Below, in pieces: positions 1 through 5,626 of a DNA stretch of 16,419 nt; positions within the stretch are counted from its first letter, which is position 1, and the number at the start of each line of letters is the position of its first letter. Both the position numbers and the translations under genes were made by a program. This DNA is from Clostridiales bacterium (GTDB lineage Bacteria; Bacillota; Peptococcia; Peptococcales; Peptococcaceae): assembly GCA_003343815.1 (NCBI GenBank), contig QAKL01000083.1:1-16419 (forward strand), in the 5' to 3' direction. The notes below the pieces were generated by a model that did no database searches, was not told where the DNA came from, and saw only the letters and a list, made by a program, of their open reading frames with translations.

Positions 1-1742
1 ATTCAGACTCCAATACGGCGAAAAGCTCCGGTATAGTCGGTGCGACATATATAGTAAGGAATTGCGTTGCTTTAAACAGTGAGCTTAACGCCGAAACCGC
101 CAAACGCATATCTTGTGAAGAATTATCTACGAAAGAAAACAATTATGCTTTGCAAAGTATGAAAGTAAACGGCGCAGAGGTCACGACCGATAAAGGTGCA
201 AATCAGGCTAACGGCGCAGATCTCATCATCAAAGACGGTAAGCTTTATAAAGATGACGGCACCGAGTTCACATGGAGCGGATTTGATAGGAATATTTGGA
301 CGCTGCCGACAGAAAAAGGCGAACTGCCGCGATTAAAATACAGCAGCAAGGTTTCTTTAAACCTAAACGAGCAGGCGCAGACCGAGGTGCGCGTTAATAC
401 TGATCCGCAAAGTTATGATTATAACGGCGGCTTTGGGCAAAAATTTGTGATTAAAGATTTATATCCGAGCAGTATTGACTTAACAGTAGAGTATAGAGCA
501 AGCGGAACAGACGAGAGTTACACCACCACCGACCCCACATTTGTAGGCTCTTACGATGTGCGTTTGACCTATGCTGGCGGAAACAATGTTTACGCCTACG
601 AAAAAGAAATTCCGAACGGACTTACCATCAAGCAAGCAGACAATGAAATTGATTGGTTTTACTTCTCGAGTTCTTGGGCGTACGGCGAGGCTGCAAAAGA
701 TCCCACAGCGGGAGCTCAATTCGGCGAGGTAGAGTTTGTGTATTCCACCGACGGACAGAATTGGACAGCCGAGCAACCAACAAATGCAGGCAGCTATCAA
801 ATCAAAGCCTATGTGACGGAGACGAATAATTATAAAGGCGCGGAAGAAATCAAACATTTCACCATCAACCAAGCAACCCCTACCATTAGCGAGAACCCCA
901 CCTCGAGTAAGATAAGCAGAAACAAAACATTATCTCAGTCCAAGCTTACGGGCGGCAAAGTTTTGGGCTTAAACAATAGCGAATTAAGCGGCGTTTGGAC
1001 GTGGAGAGACGGTACGGAAAAAATGAGCAAACTCGGTAAATTTGCCAAAACGGTCGTCTTTACGCCTGAGGATAAAAATTACACGGAGATAGAAACGGAT
1101 ATTGAAGTGACGGTCTATGATTCCTCTATCGCAGGCGGCAGCAATGATAACTGCACAGTGAGCTTTGACACAGGGTTGGTGCAGACGGTGGCGAAAAACG
1201 GCTTTGCCGCGAAGCCTGCCGATCCTCAAAAAGAGGGCTATACTTTCCATGGTTGGTATACCGACCAAAAGTACACCAAAAAGTTTAACTTTAACACGCC
1301 GATCAGCTATGATTTGACGCTTTACGCGAAATGGACGAAAACGGAAGCGAGCGCGGATAAGCAAATTATTATGACTATCGGCGAAAAGAGTGCTGCAGTT
1401 TTCGGCAAGACGGTGCATAATGATGTCGCTCCTGTGATCGTAAACGGTCGCACGATGCTTCCGGCGAGATTTGTCGCGGAGGCATTGGGCGCTAAAGTTT
1501 GCTGGAATGAAGAAACTAAAGGCGTGACGATTATCGGTGAAATAGACGGTAAAGCCGTCAATATGCTTATTACAATTGACAGCACTACAGCCTATCTGAA
1601 CGGTGAAAAGATCGAGCTGGACAGCGCAGCCTTTATCACTGACAGTAGGACATATCTGCCTTTGCGCTTTATTTGTGAGAGTTTGAGCGCAGAGGTCGAG
1701 TGGCTTAAAGATACGCAAAAAATAATCATTACGGCAAAATAA
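1..1742 (+). CDS. Large multidomain surface protein with C-terminal stalk domain (5' end outside window)
   Basis: The frame is open from base 3 to the TAA at 1740-1742 (579 codons), with no stop and no convincing start, so the gene begins upstream. The first part resembles GLUG-type beta-repeat surface proteins: a NCVALN segment, an ALQSMKVNG segment, then FD-x-x-IWT and GELPRLK (about 160-340). Next come three beta-sandwich-like units, the first two ending in TI-x-QA (about 350-635 and 640-880) and a third about 880-1125 with a W-x-W-RDGT core. An InlB-type repeat follows (about 1150-1340; GYTFHGWYTD, LTLYAKW). The last 125 residues (about 1360-1740) form a copper amine oxidase N-terminal/stalk domain, with NGRTMLPARFVAEALG and DSRTYLPLRFICESL as half-repeats. 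No sortase motif or membrane anchor is seen, so the stalk domain probably provides envelope association. An adhesin or surface structural role is inferred from the domain mix; the substrate is unknown. A TTG at 150 is not needed as a start. Confidence 0.85.
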   Translation, partial: SDSNTAKSSGIVGATYIVRNCVALNSELNAETAKRISCEELSTKENNYALQSMKVNGAEVTTDKGANQANGADLIIKDGKLYKDDGTEFTWSGFDRNIWTLPTEKGELPRLKYSSKVSLNLNEQAQTEVRVNTDPQSYDYNGGFGQKFVIKDLYPSSIDLTVEYRASGTDESYTTTDPTFVGSYDVRLTYAGGNNVYAYEKEIPNGLTIKQADNEIDWFYFSSSWAYGEAAKDPTAGAQFGEVEFVYSTDGQNWTAEQPTNAGSYQIKAYVTETNNYKGAEEIKHFTINQATPTISENPTSSKISRNKTLSQSKLTGGKVLGLNNSELSGVWTWRDGTEKMSKLGKFAKTVVFTPEDKNYTEIETDIEVTVYDSSIAGGSNDNCTVSFDTGLVQTVAKNGFAAKPADPQKEGYTFHGWYTDQKYTKKFNFNTPISYDLTLYAKWTKTEASADKQIIMTIGEKSAAVFGKTVHNDVAPVIVNGRTMLPARFVAEALGAKVCWNEETKGVTIIGEIDGKAVNMLITIDSTTAYLNGEKIELDSAAFITDSRTYLPLRFICESLSAEVEWLKDTQKIIITAK

Positions 1743-1747
1743 TCGCA

Positions 1748-1782
1748 AAAAAACATGCCTGCAATCAGTGGGCATGTTTTTT
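1748..1782 (+). terminator. Rho-independent terminator of the surface-protein gene
   Basis: Starting 5 bases after the stop codon, a 12-bp perfect stem (AAAAAACATGCC at 1748-1759 with its complement at 1771-1782) encloses an 11-nt loop. The A-run on the left and T-run on the right would make it work in either direction, but only the upstream + strand gene obviously needs it. Confidence 0.85.
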
Positions 1783-1785
1783 GCG

Positions 1786-2104
1786 TTAGTATTGGGAAAT
1801 TAAAAAAGTAGGGAAATGCCGAAATGTCGCTTGAAAAGATACCATTTGGCAAATGATTGCGGGTATAATAAAAATAAGGGATAATAAAAAATCTTTTTTG
1901 TTAAGAGGGTTAGGGGGGACCGATTTTCCCCCTAACCCTCTTAACAATCACCCCGTCGGCACTCGGCACGATGCGCCTCGTTTACGACGCTTACCTGCTC
2001 GCTTCGCTCGCAAGCTTCAACCGCTTGCCGCACGGCTTTTCAGTCACCTCGTTTGCATTTTGAGGTTATAAAGCAAGTATCTACTGCAATACACAAAAAA
2101 TTAT
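1786..2104. other. Gene-free stretch with a GC-rich repeat-like island
   Basis: About 320 bases lie between two terminators and carry no convincing gene. A 72-codon frame starting at 1853 has no ribosome binding site and runs through a hairpin, so I do not call it. The left part is AT-rich and has a TATAAT at 1864-1869 and a short palindrome at 1843-1855. From about 1900 to 2065 base composition shifts to GC-rich and hairpin-forming: a perfect 20-bp inverted repeat at 1898-1947, a GCCG-CA-CGGC hairpin at 2027-2036 and an ACCTC/GAGGT pair at about 2046-2066. The composition differs from both flanks, which suggests an inserted repeat element (REP- or MITE-like) or a structured RNA. No transposase is present. 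Confidence 0.5.
1898..1947. repeat. Perfect 20-bp inverted repeat
   Basis: TTGTTAAGAGGGTTAGGGGG (1898-1917) is matched exactly by its reverse complement at 1928-1947 across a 10-nt loop. No T-tract follows directly on the + strand. On the - strand the hairpin is followed by AAAAAAGA and then six Ts. It is therefore not a textbook terminator, and it sits between two genes that already have their own terminators. A dispersed intergenic palindrome or an end of a small non-autonomous element is more likely. Confidence 0.85.
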
Positions 2105-2131
2105 AAAAAATGAGCATGAGTAAAACATGCT
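2105..2131 (-). terminator. Terminator of the XRE regulator gene
   Basis: Read on the - strand, AGCATG and CATGCT (2131-2126 and 2118-2113) pair around a 7-nt loop. A short CA is followed by six Ts (2110-2105), 21 bases after the regulator's stop codon. Confidence 0.75.
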
Positions 2132-2151
2132 TAAATTGGCACTATGGACAA

Positions 2152-2493
2152 TTACTGCTGGTTGCCGGCAGATTTGATTAAAGCCTCCTGCGTTTTCAAA
2201 AGCTCTTTCGCCATCATGAGCAGATACTGCTGGGAGACGGGAGTTAAATAACTGTAGATGTTCAAAAGTTCCTTTTCATAGGGAGAGGAGTGAAACATTT
2301 CTCCTTTGCCTTCGGTTAACCATTGCTCGGAGACATTGAAACTGGAACAGATGACCTTGATATATTTTGGCGACAAAGGACGATAGCCGTTTTCGATCAT
2401 CGAATAGGCTGTCTGAGTGATGCCGAGATATTTAGCAAATTCAGCTTGAGTCAGCTTCATTTTCTTGCGTAAAAGTTTTAAGCGTGCAGTCAT
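2152..2493 (-). CDS. XRE-family helix-turn-helix transcriptional regulator
   Basis: This 113-residue protein is a probable DNA-binding repressor. Residues about 4-60 form a Cro/C1-type HTH: LTQAEFAKYLGI is helix 2 plus turn and TQTAYSMIENG is the recognition helix. It is followed by FNVSEQWLTEGKGEMF, the usual end of this domain in phage- and element-type repressors. Residues about 70-105 are predicted helical (LTPVSQQYLLMMAKELLKTQ) and probably mediate oligomerisation. I chose the ATG at 2493 because AGAGGTGAC lies just upstream; the longer frame to 2535 would start on an ATG within the promoter region with no ribosome binding site. It is divergent from the 52-codon gene at 2647, and the shared intergenic region carries a palindrome over the rightward promoter, so it probably represses that gene and possibly itself. 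Its targets elsewhere are unknown. Confidence 0.9.
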   Translation of the reverse strand: MTARLKLLRKKMKLTQAEFAKYLGITQTAYSMIENGYRPLSPKYIKVICSSFNVSEQWLTEGKGEMFHSSPYEKELLNIYSYLTPVSQQYLLMMAKELLKTQEALIKSAGNQQ

Positions 2494-2525
2494 TTTGTCA
2501 CCTCTTTTTATATTTTGCAAATAAT

Positions 2526-2554
2526 AGATTACCATAAAAATCGGGATAAATCAA
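2526..2554 (-). promoter_or_regulatory. Likely sigma-A promoter of the XRE regulator
   Basis: On the - strand TTGATT (2554-2549) and TAATCT (2531-2526) are 17 bases apart, and a TGG precedes the -10 (extended -10). Transcription would start near 2519, about 26 bases before the chosen ATG. The -10 match is moderate. Confidence 0.45.
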
Positions 2555-2582
2555 GAATATACAAAAGATTGGACGAAAAATA

Positions 2583-2610
2583 TTGACAAAATATAACATT
2601 ATGATATAAT
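2583..2610 (+). promoter_or_regulatory. Strong sigma-A promoter driving the small divergent gene
   Basis: A perfect TTGACA (2583-2588) and a perfect TATAAT (2605-2610) lie 16 bases apart, with TGA directly before the -10 (extended -10). It is the closest match to consensus in the window and lies 37 bases upstream of the small gene's start. Confidence 0.85.
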
Positions 2611-2617
2611 AATATCA
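2602..2617. promoter_or_regulatory. Candidate operator palindrome over the -10 and start site
   Basis: TGATAT-AATA-ATATCA is a perfect 6-bp inverted repeat with a 4-base centre. It covers the -10 hexamer and the expected start of transcription of the strong rightward promoter. A repressor bound here would block that promoter, and the adjacent XRE protein is the obvious candidate. The stretch is AT-rich, so chance palindromes are possible. Confidence 0.4.
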
Positions 2618-2646
2618 CATAAATAATAAAAAGGAGGCGCATGATA

Positions 2647-2805
2647 ATGGATGACAAATTGGCGGAAACTATTGAAATTTTACGCAGATTGAGTGAGGAA
2701 AATCAGCGTATTTTTATCGCGGAGCTGCATCGTTTGGCGCAATCCGAGCTGGATAGCAAGACAAATGTATGTGCCGATAAGCATGATGAAAGCAAGCAAA
2801 CATAA
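2647..2805 (+). CDS. Small helical protein (52 aa), possible partner of the XRE regulator
   Basis: This short gene has an excellent AAGGAGG (2631-2637) nine bases before the ATG at 2647. An in-frame ATG at 2641 is too close to that site. It ends with TAA at 2803-2805 and is followed by a hairpin terminator, so promoter, ribosome site, frame and terminator all agree on a real small gene. Residues about 3-37 look like one or two amphipathic helices (KLAETIEILRRLSEENQ, then IFIAELHRLAQSEL); the tail is polar (DKHDESKQT). There is no signal peptide, membrane segment or DNA-binding motif. The LSEENQRIFIAEL stretch resembles LTPVSQQYLLMMAKEL in the C-terminal part of the divergent regulator, suggesting a shared dimerisation helix and an antagonist role like SinI. 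That role is inference; the family is not recognised. Confidence 0.75.
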   Translation: MDDKLAETIEILRRLSEENQRIFIAELHRLAQSELDSKTNVCADKHDESKQT

Positions 2806-2874
2806 CGTAGGAAAGATTGTGGAGAGTTTACATAGATTATTTGCTTTGCTTTTTTACATACAGATTGGTTCCAC

Positions 2875-2907
2875 AAAAAAGAGTATCCTTTTAGGATACT
2901 CTTTTTT
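2875..2907. terminator. Bidirectional terminator between the small gene and the BofC-like gene
   Basis: GAGTATCCT (2881-2889) pairs with AGGATACTC (2893-2901) around TTT, flanked by six As and six Ts that extend the stem. It serves the + strand small gene (stop at 2805) and the - strand BofC-like gene, whose TAA (2906-2908) overlaps its edge. Confidence 0.9.
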
Positions 2908-3484
2908 AATAACTTTCGCTGAAACTGTCAAGGATGCCTTGCAATTCTTCATAGCTGCTGCTTTCGTAAGCACCGTGCAAAACTTTGTCCTGCTCCTCTG
3001 CCGTGAGGCTTATAAGCGGGATATCGCTGACGAGATAGACTCCGCCTAAGCTGCTTACTTTGGCAGGACCATAGCAGATAGTCAAATATTCGCCGCTTTG
3101 GTTTACGCCTAAATGCATAATTTTTTTGTGCTCCGCGCACAAGCCATCCAATAAGCGCGTGATGCTTACTTCTTTGCCGTCCTCGAGGACGAGCCAGGCG
3201 GGCTGAGGATAAAGTTCGCGCAAATTTTCGATATTCATTTGTAAAAATTCCGCAGGCATTTCCATGGCGATGCTTACAGGTTTGCAGCCTAAATTATACT
3301 CCTCGCATAAAGCATAGCTTTCCCAAAAGCTGAAATGATACGGCTCGATCAAATCAAGCGTCGGAGTGACGGGTTGCTCTTCATTGGCAGGCTGATCATT
3401 CATTAAACTGTAGCCTGCGCCAATAGATATAAGTAACGTCGCTAAAAGAAAAATTCCGCGCCCGCGGGAGAAAAAGCTTTGCAT
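2906..3484 (-). CDS. BofC C-terminal-domain-type membrane-anchored protein
   Basis: This protein has 192 residues. A short basic N-terminus and a hydrophobic segment (about residues 9-28) look like an uncleaved signal anchor that places the rest outside the membrane. The pattern matches the BofC family: a CEEYNLGC region, PAEFLQMNIENLRELYPQPAW, then LLDGLCAEH, a LGVNQSGEYLTICYGP strand pair, and SDIPLISLTAEEQDKV leading to a final helix. In Bacillus subtilis BofC restrains the SpoIVB protease in the sigma-K checkpoint, but proteins with this domain are also widespread where that pathway is not established. The ATG at 3484 has AAAAGGG nine bases upstream; a TTG at 3493 directly abuts that site and is unlikely. 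It lies 70 bases downstream of lgt on the same strand with no terminator between, so the two are probably co-transcribed. The family call is from recognition of the motif pattern only. Confidence 0.75.
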   Translation of the reverse strand: MQSFFSRGRGIFLLATLLISIGAGYSLMNDQPANEEQPVTPTLDLIEPYHFSFWESYALCEEYNLGCKPVSIAMEMPAEFLQMNIENLRELYPQPAWLVLEDGKEVSITRLLDGLCAEHKKIMHLGVNQSGEYLTICYGPAKVSSLGGVYLVSDIPLISLTAEEQDKVLHGAYESSSYEELQGILDSFSESY

Positions 3485-3554
3485 ACATACCAACCCTTTT
3501 CGTGTGATTTATGCGGTATTGGTAGTATCTCCCACGGATGCGGAAATTATACGT

Positions 3555-4325
3555 TTATTCTTTGTTCAGCCAAGTACGTTCCTTGGCTAAATTTTTATGC
3601 CGACGGTAAATGATGAGCGAGACGGCGATAATGATTAACACGACGCTCATGACCTGCGCCATGCGTAAAGACCCTAGCATTAAACTGTCGGTACGCAAAG
3701 TCTCGATGAAAAAGCGTATCGCCGAGTAGGAAATGAGGTAGGCTAAAAAGCTTTCGCCTTGTTTGAGGGAGGATTTGCGATTTAGATACATCAAGAGCAT
3801 AAAGGTGCACAAATCCCAGATGGATTCGTAGAGAAAGGTCGGATGACGGTAAGCGCCGTCAATATACATCGCCCAGGGGACGACATTGGGATCAACAGCG
3901 TAGCCGTAGGCTTCTTGGTTGAAAAAGTTGCCCCAGCGGCCGATAGCCTGCGCCAAAGCGACCCAGGGACTGATGATGTCGGCAGTCTGCCAGAAATCAA
4001 GCTTGTAGTGGCGGCAGGACAAATAGCCAGCGATCAATCCACCTAATATACCGCCGTGAATAGCTAATCCACCGTGCCAAATAGCGATGATTTCCGACGG
4101 ATGAGCGCTATAATAGCTTAAATTGAAAATGACATAGTAAGCTCTGGCGCCCAAAACGCCGATGATAATTGTCCAGAGAATCACGCTTAAAAAATTATCC
4201 TGATCCAAGCCCTGCTTTTTCACATAATGATTGGCTCCGAAATAGCCTATGAGCATCGCCGAAGATATCAACAGCCCATACCAGCGTACAGTTAAAGGCC
4301 CAAGAGTAAAGGCGATAGGATTCAT
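3555..4325 (-). CDS. lgt: Phosphatidylglycerol--prolipoprotein diacylglyceryl transferase
   Basis: Lgt transfers the diacylglyceryl group from phosphatidylglycerol to the lipobox cysteine of prolipoproteins in the cytoplasmic membrane, the first step of lipoprotein maturation. The 256-residue protein is of normal length and has about seven hydrophobic segments. The family signature GRWGNFFNQEAYG is intact at about residues 129-141, containing the conserved Arg and Asn. HGGLAIHGG (about 84-92) carries the conserved histidine region, HPTFLYES follows, and RFFIETLRTD near the C-terminus contains another conserved Arg. I chose the ATG at 4325, ten bases after AGGGAG; a TTG immediately upstream at 4328, seven bases from that site, cannot be excluded. 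It is the first gene of a leftward pair with the BofC-like gene and is divergent from the YkvI-type gene. Confidence 0.97.
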   Translation of the reverse strand: MNPIAFTLGPLTVRWYGLLISSAMLIGYFGANHYVKKQGLDQDNFLSVILWTIIIGVLGARAYYVIFNLSYYSAHPSEIIAIWHGGLAIHGGILGGLIAGYLSCRHYKLDFWQTADIISPWVALAQAIGRWGNFFNQEAYGYAVDPNVVPWAMYIDGAYRHPTFLYESIWDLCTFMLLMYLNRKSSLKQGESFLAYLISYSAIRFFIETLRTDSLMLGSLRMAQVMSVVLIIIAVSLIIYRRHKNLAKERTWLNKE

Positions 4326-4356
4326 CAAAAATCAACTCCCTAGAAAAATTTCCTCT

Positions 4357-4385
4357 ATTTTATCATGTTTGACAAAAAAAATAAA
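4357..4385 (-). promoter_or_regulatory. lgt: Probable extended -10 promoter of lgt
   Basis: On the - strand TAAAAT (4362-4357) is preceded by TGA, giving an extended -10. A weak TTTATT (4385-4380) lies 17 bases upstream. It is 31 bases before the lgt ATG. Confidence 0.45.
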
Positions 4386-4486
4386 GGGTTTCGGGCGTCT
4401 ACCAGCTATAAATATTTCATAAGATAATTAAAAAAGGCTTTATCGCGTGAAAAAACGTTATTTTGGGGAGAAGGCAGGGGAGAGGG

Positions 4487-5539
4487 ATGCCAAAAAAGTT
4501 AAGCGCATGGCAATTAGGAACGAGCTTCGCAGGGTGTTTTTTAGGTGCAGGCTATATGTCCGGGCAGGAATTGTGGCAGTTTTTCGGTACTTTCGGCGCG
4601 TCGTGGGGTAAAGGGCTTGTCTTAACACTCTGTATGATATTTATTTTCGGCTGTTTATTTTTGCGACTCATGTTTGCGACCAATTGCGACAATACGGTGG
4701 AGATAGTTTTTAGCGCGAATCATATTTGGCTGAAGAAAGGACTAAATATTCTGATGCCGCTCTTTTTATACGCGGTAATTATCGTTATGGCTTCAGGGAT
4801 CGGGGCATTGGCAGAGCAAATGTGGGGAATGTCCGCGAAAATAACGGCAGTGCTTTTTTGCTTTTTGTGCGCTGCTGCGGCATTAAGCGGAGCGAAAGGT
4901 GCGGCAGGGGTTTTTACATTTATCGTGCCTGTTCTGGCAATAGCGGCAGTCGGCGTGAGTTTGCTTATATTTAAGTTGCCTGCGCAGGAAATAAGCGTAA
5001 GAGGAAATTTTAATCCGCTTTTGCCGAATTGGCAGGTAGGGGCAATACTTTTTGCGGCGCATAATATTTTTGGCGCTTTAGGTATGCTGGCGCCGTTTCA
5101 GCCGATGCTGCAAAAGGGGACTTTGGTGAGGGCGGCGGCGATAGGGACAGCTGTTTTGGGAGCAATCGCTTTTTTCGAATTGCAAGCTTTGGCGAGAGTG
5201 CCTATAGCTGCGCAAAAAGAGCTGCCGATGCTTTATCTGGCGGCTTATTTAGGTGACGGGTGGGGAGTGGTATACGCGGCGTTATTATTTTCGGCGATGA
5301 GCGCCTCGGCGCTGGGAGCGATGGTGGCTCTAAAGGAATGCGTGCGGAAAAAATGGCCGCATAAATATTTAAGCGTCGTGATTTTAGCGATTTTTACGGC
5401 TTTTGGCTCAATATTGAGCTTCAGCGGTTTGATCGGAGTAATCTATCCTTTGTGCGGCTATGCGGGGATAGTTTTATTAGGAGGAATAGCCGAGCACAGT
5501 TTAAGGATATTTAGAAAAAATGAAAATGTCGATTTGTGA
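4487..5539 (+). CDS. YkvI-family integral membrane protein (putative transporter)
   Basis: This 350-residue protein is highly hydrophobic, with about ten predicted membrane segments. It opens with GTSFAGCFLGAGYMSGQELWQFFG, a glycine-rich first segment with a helix break. That segment is typical of the YkvI/COG3949 group, which is distantly related to amino-acid/cation symporters of the LeuT/APC type. Other marks are the glycine/alanine-rich segments around residues 90-160, AAHNIFGALGMLAPFQPM near residue 200, and a short charged C-terminus. The substrate is unknown. A TTG at 4463 would add eight arginine/glycine-rich residues that are simply the translated ribosome-binding region; the ATG at 4487, six bases after AGGGG, is preferred. 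No terminator is visible before the next gene's promoter at 5550, so some read-through is likely. Confidence 0.8.
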   Translation: MPKKLSAWQLGTSFAGCFLGAGYMSGQELWQFFGTFGASWGKGLVLTLCMIFIFGCLFLRLMFATNCDNTVEIVFSANHIWLKKGLNILMPLFLYAVIIVMASGIGALAEQMWGMSAKITAVLFCFLCAAAALSGAKGAAGVFTFIVPVLAIAAVGVSLLIFKLPAQEISVRGNFNPLLPNWQVGAILFAAHNIFGALGMLAPFQPMLQKGTLVRAAAIGTAVLGAIAFFELQALARVPIAAQKELPMLYLAAYLGDGWGVVYAALLFSAMSASALGAMVALKECVRKKWPHKYLSVVILAIFTAFGSILSFSGLIGVIYPLCGYAGIVLLGGIAEHSLRIFRKNENVDL

Positions 5540-5549
5540 GAAAAATATA

Positions 5550-5578
5550 TTGCGGCATGTCTGAAAATATGCTAAAAT
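5550..5578 (+). promoter_or_regulatory. Sigma-A promoter of the first tandem stalk-domain gene
   Basis: TTGCGG (5550-5555) and TAAAAT (5573-5578) are separated by exactly 17 bases, 48 bases before the ATG. It starts only 10 bases after the preceding stop codon. Confidence 0.65.
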
Positions 5579-5626
5579 AAAAAATAAGTTTTAGTAATTT
5601 TCCTACTAATTTAAGGAGTGAAGACG

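Noticed and set aside
984..1775. 263-codon open frame on the - strand under the surface-protein gene
   Set aside because: It is antisense to a clear domain-bearing frame, has no ribosome site and encodes a composition-biased sequence; its start lies inside the + strand terminator.
1892..1947. 20-bp inverted repeat as a standard rho-independent terminator
   Set aside because: There is no T-tract directly after the stem on either strand, and both neighbouring genes already have well-formed terminators.
1853..2071. 72-codon + strand frame in the gene-free stretch
   Set aside because: It has no ribosome binding site, passes through the 20-bp inverted repeat and has an arginine/proline-rich translation typical of a chance frame in GC-rich DNA.
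2105..2907. XRE regulator and small gene as a toxin-antitoxin pair
   Set aside because: The genes are divergent rather than a bicistron, and the small protein has no toxin-like motif or membrane segment; a regulator/antagonist pair fits better.
2693..3049. 118-codon + strand frame overlapping the small gene and the BofC-like gene
   Set aside because: It has no start signal, crosses a strong terminator and is antisense to a recognised gene.
4369..4412. TTGACA at 4369-4374 as the promoter of the YkvI-type gene
   Set aside because: No -10-like hexamer lies 16-18 bases downstream; the nearest TATAAA is about 32 bases away.
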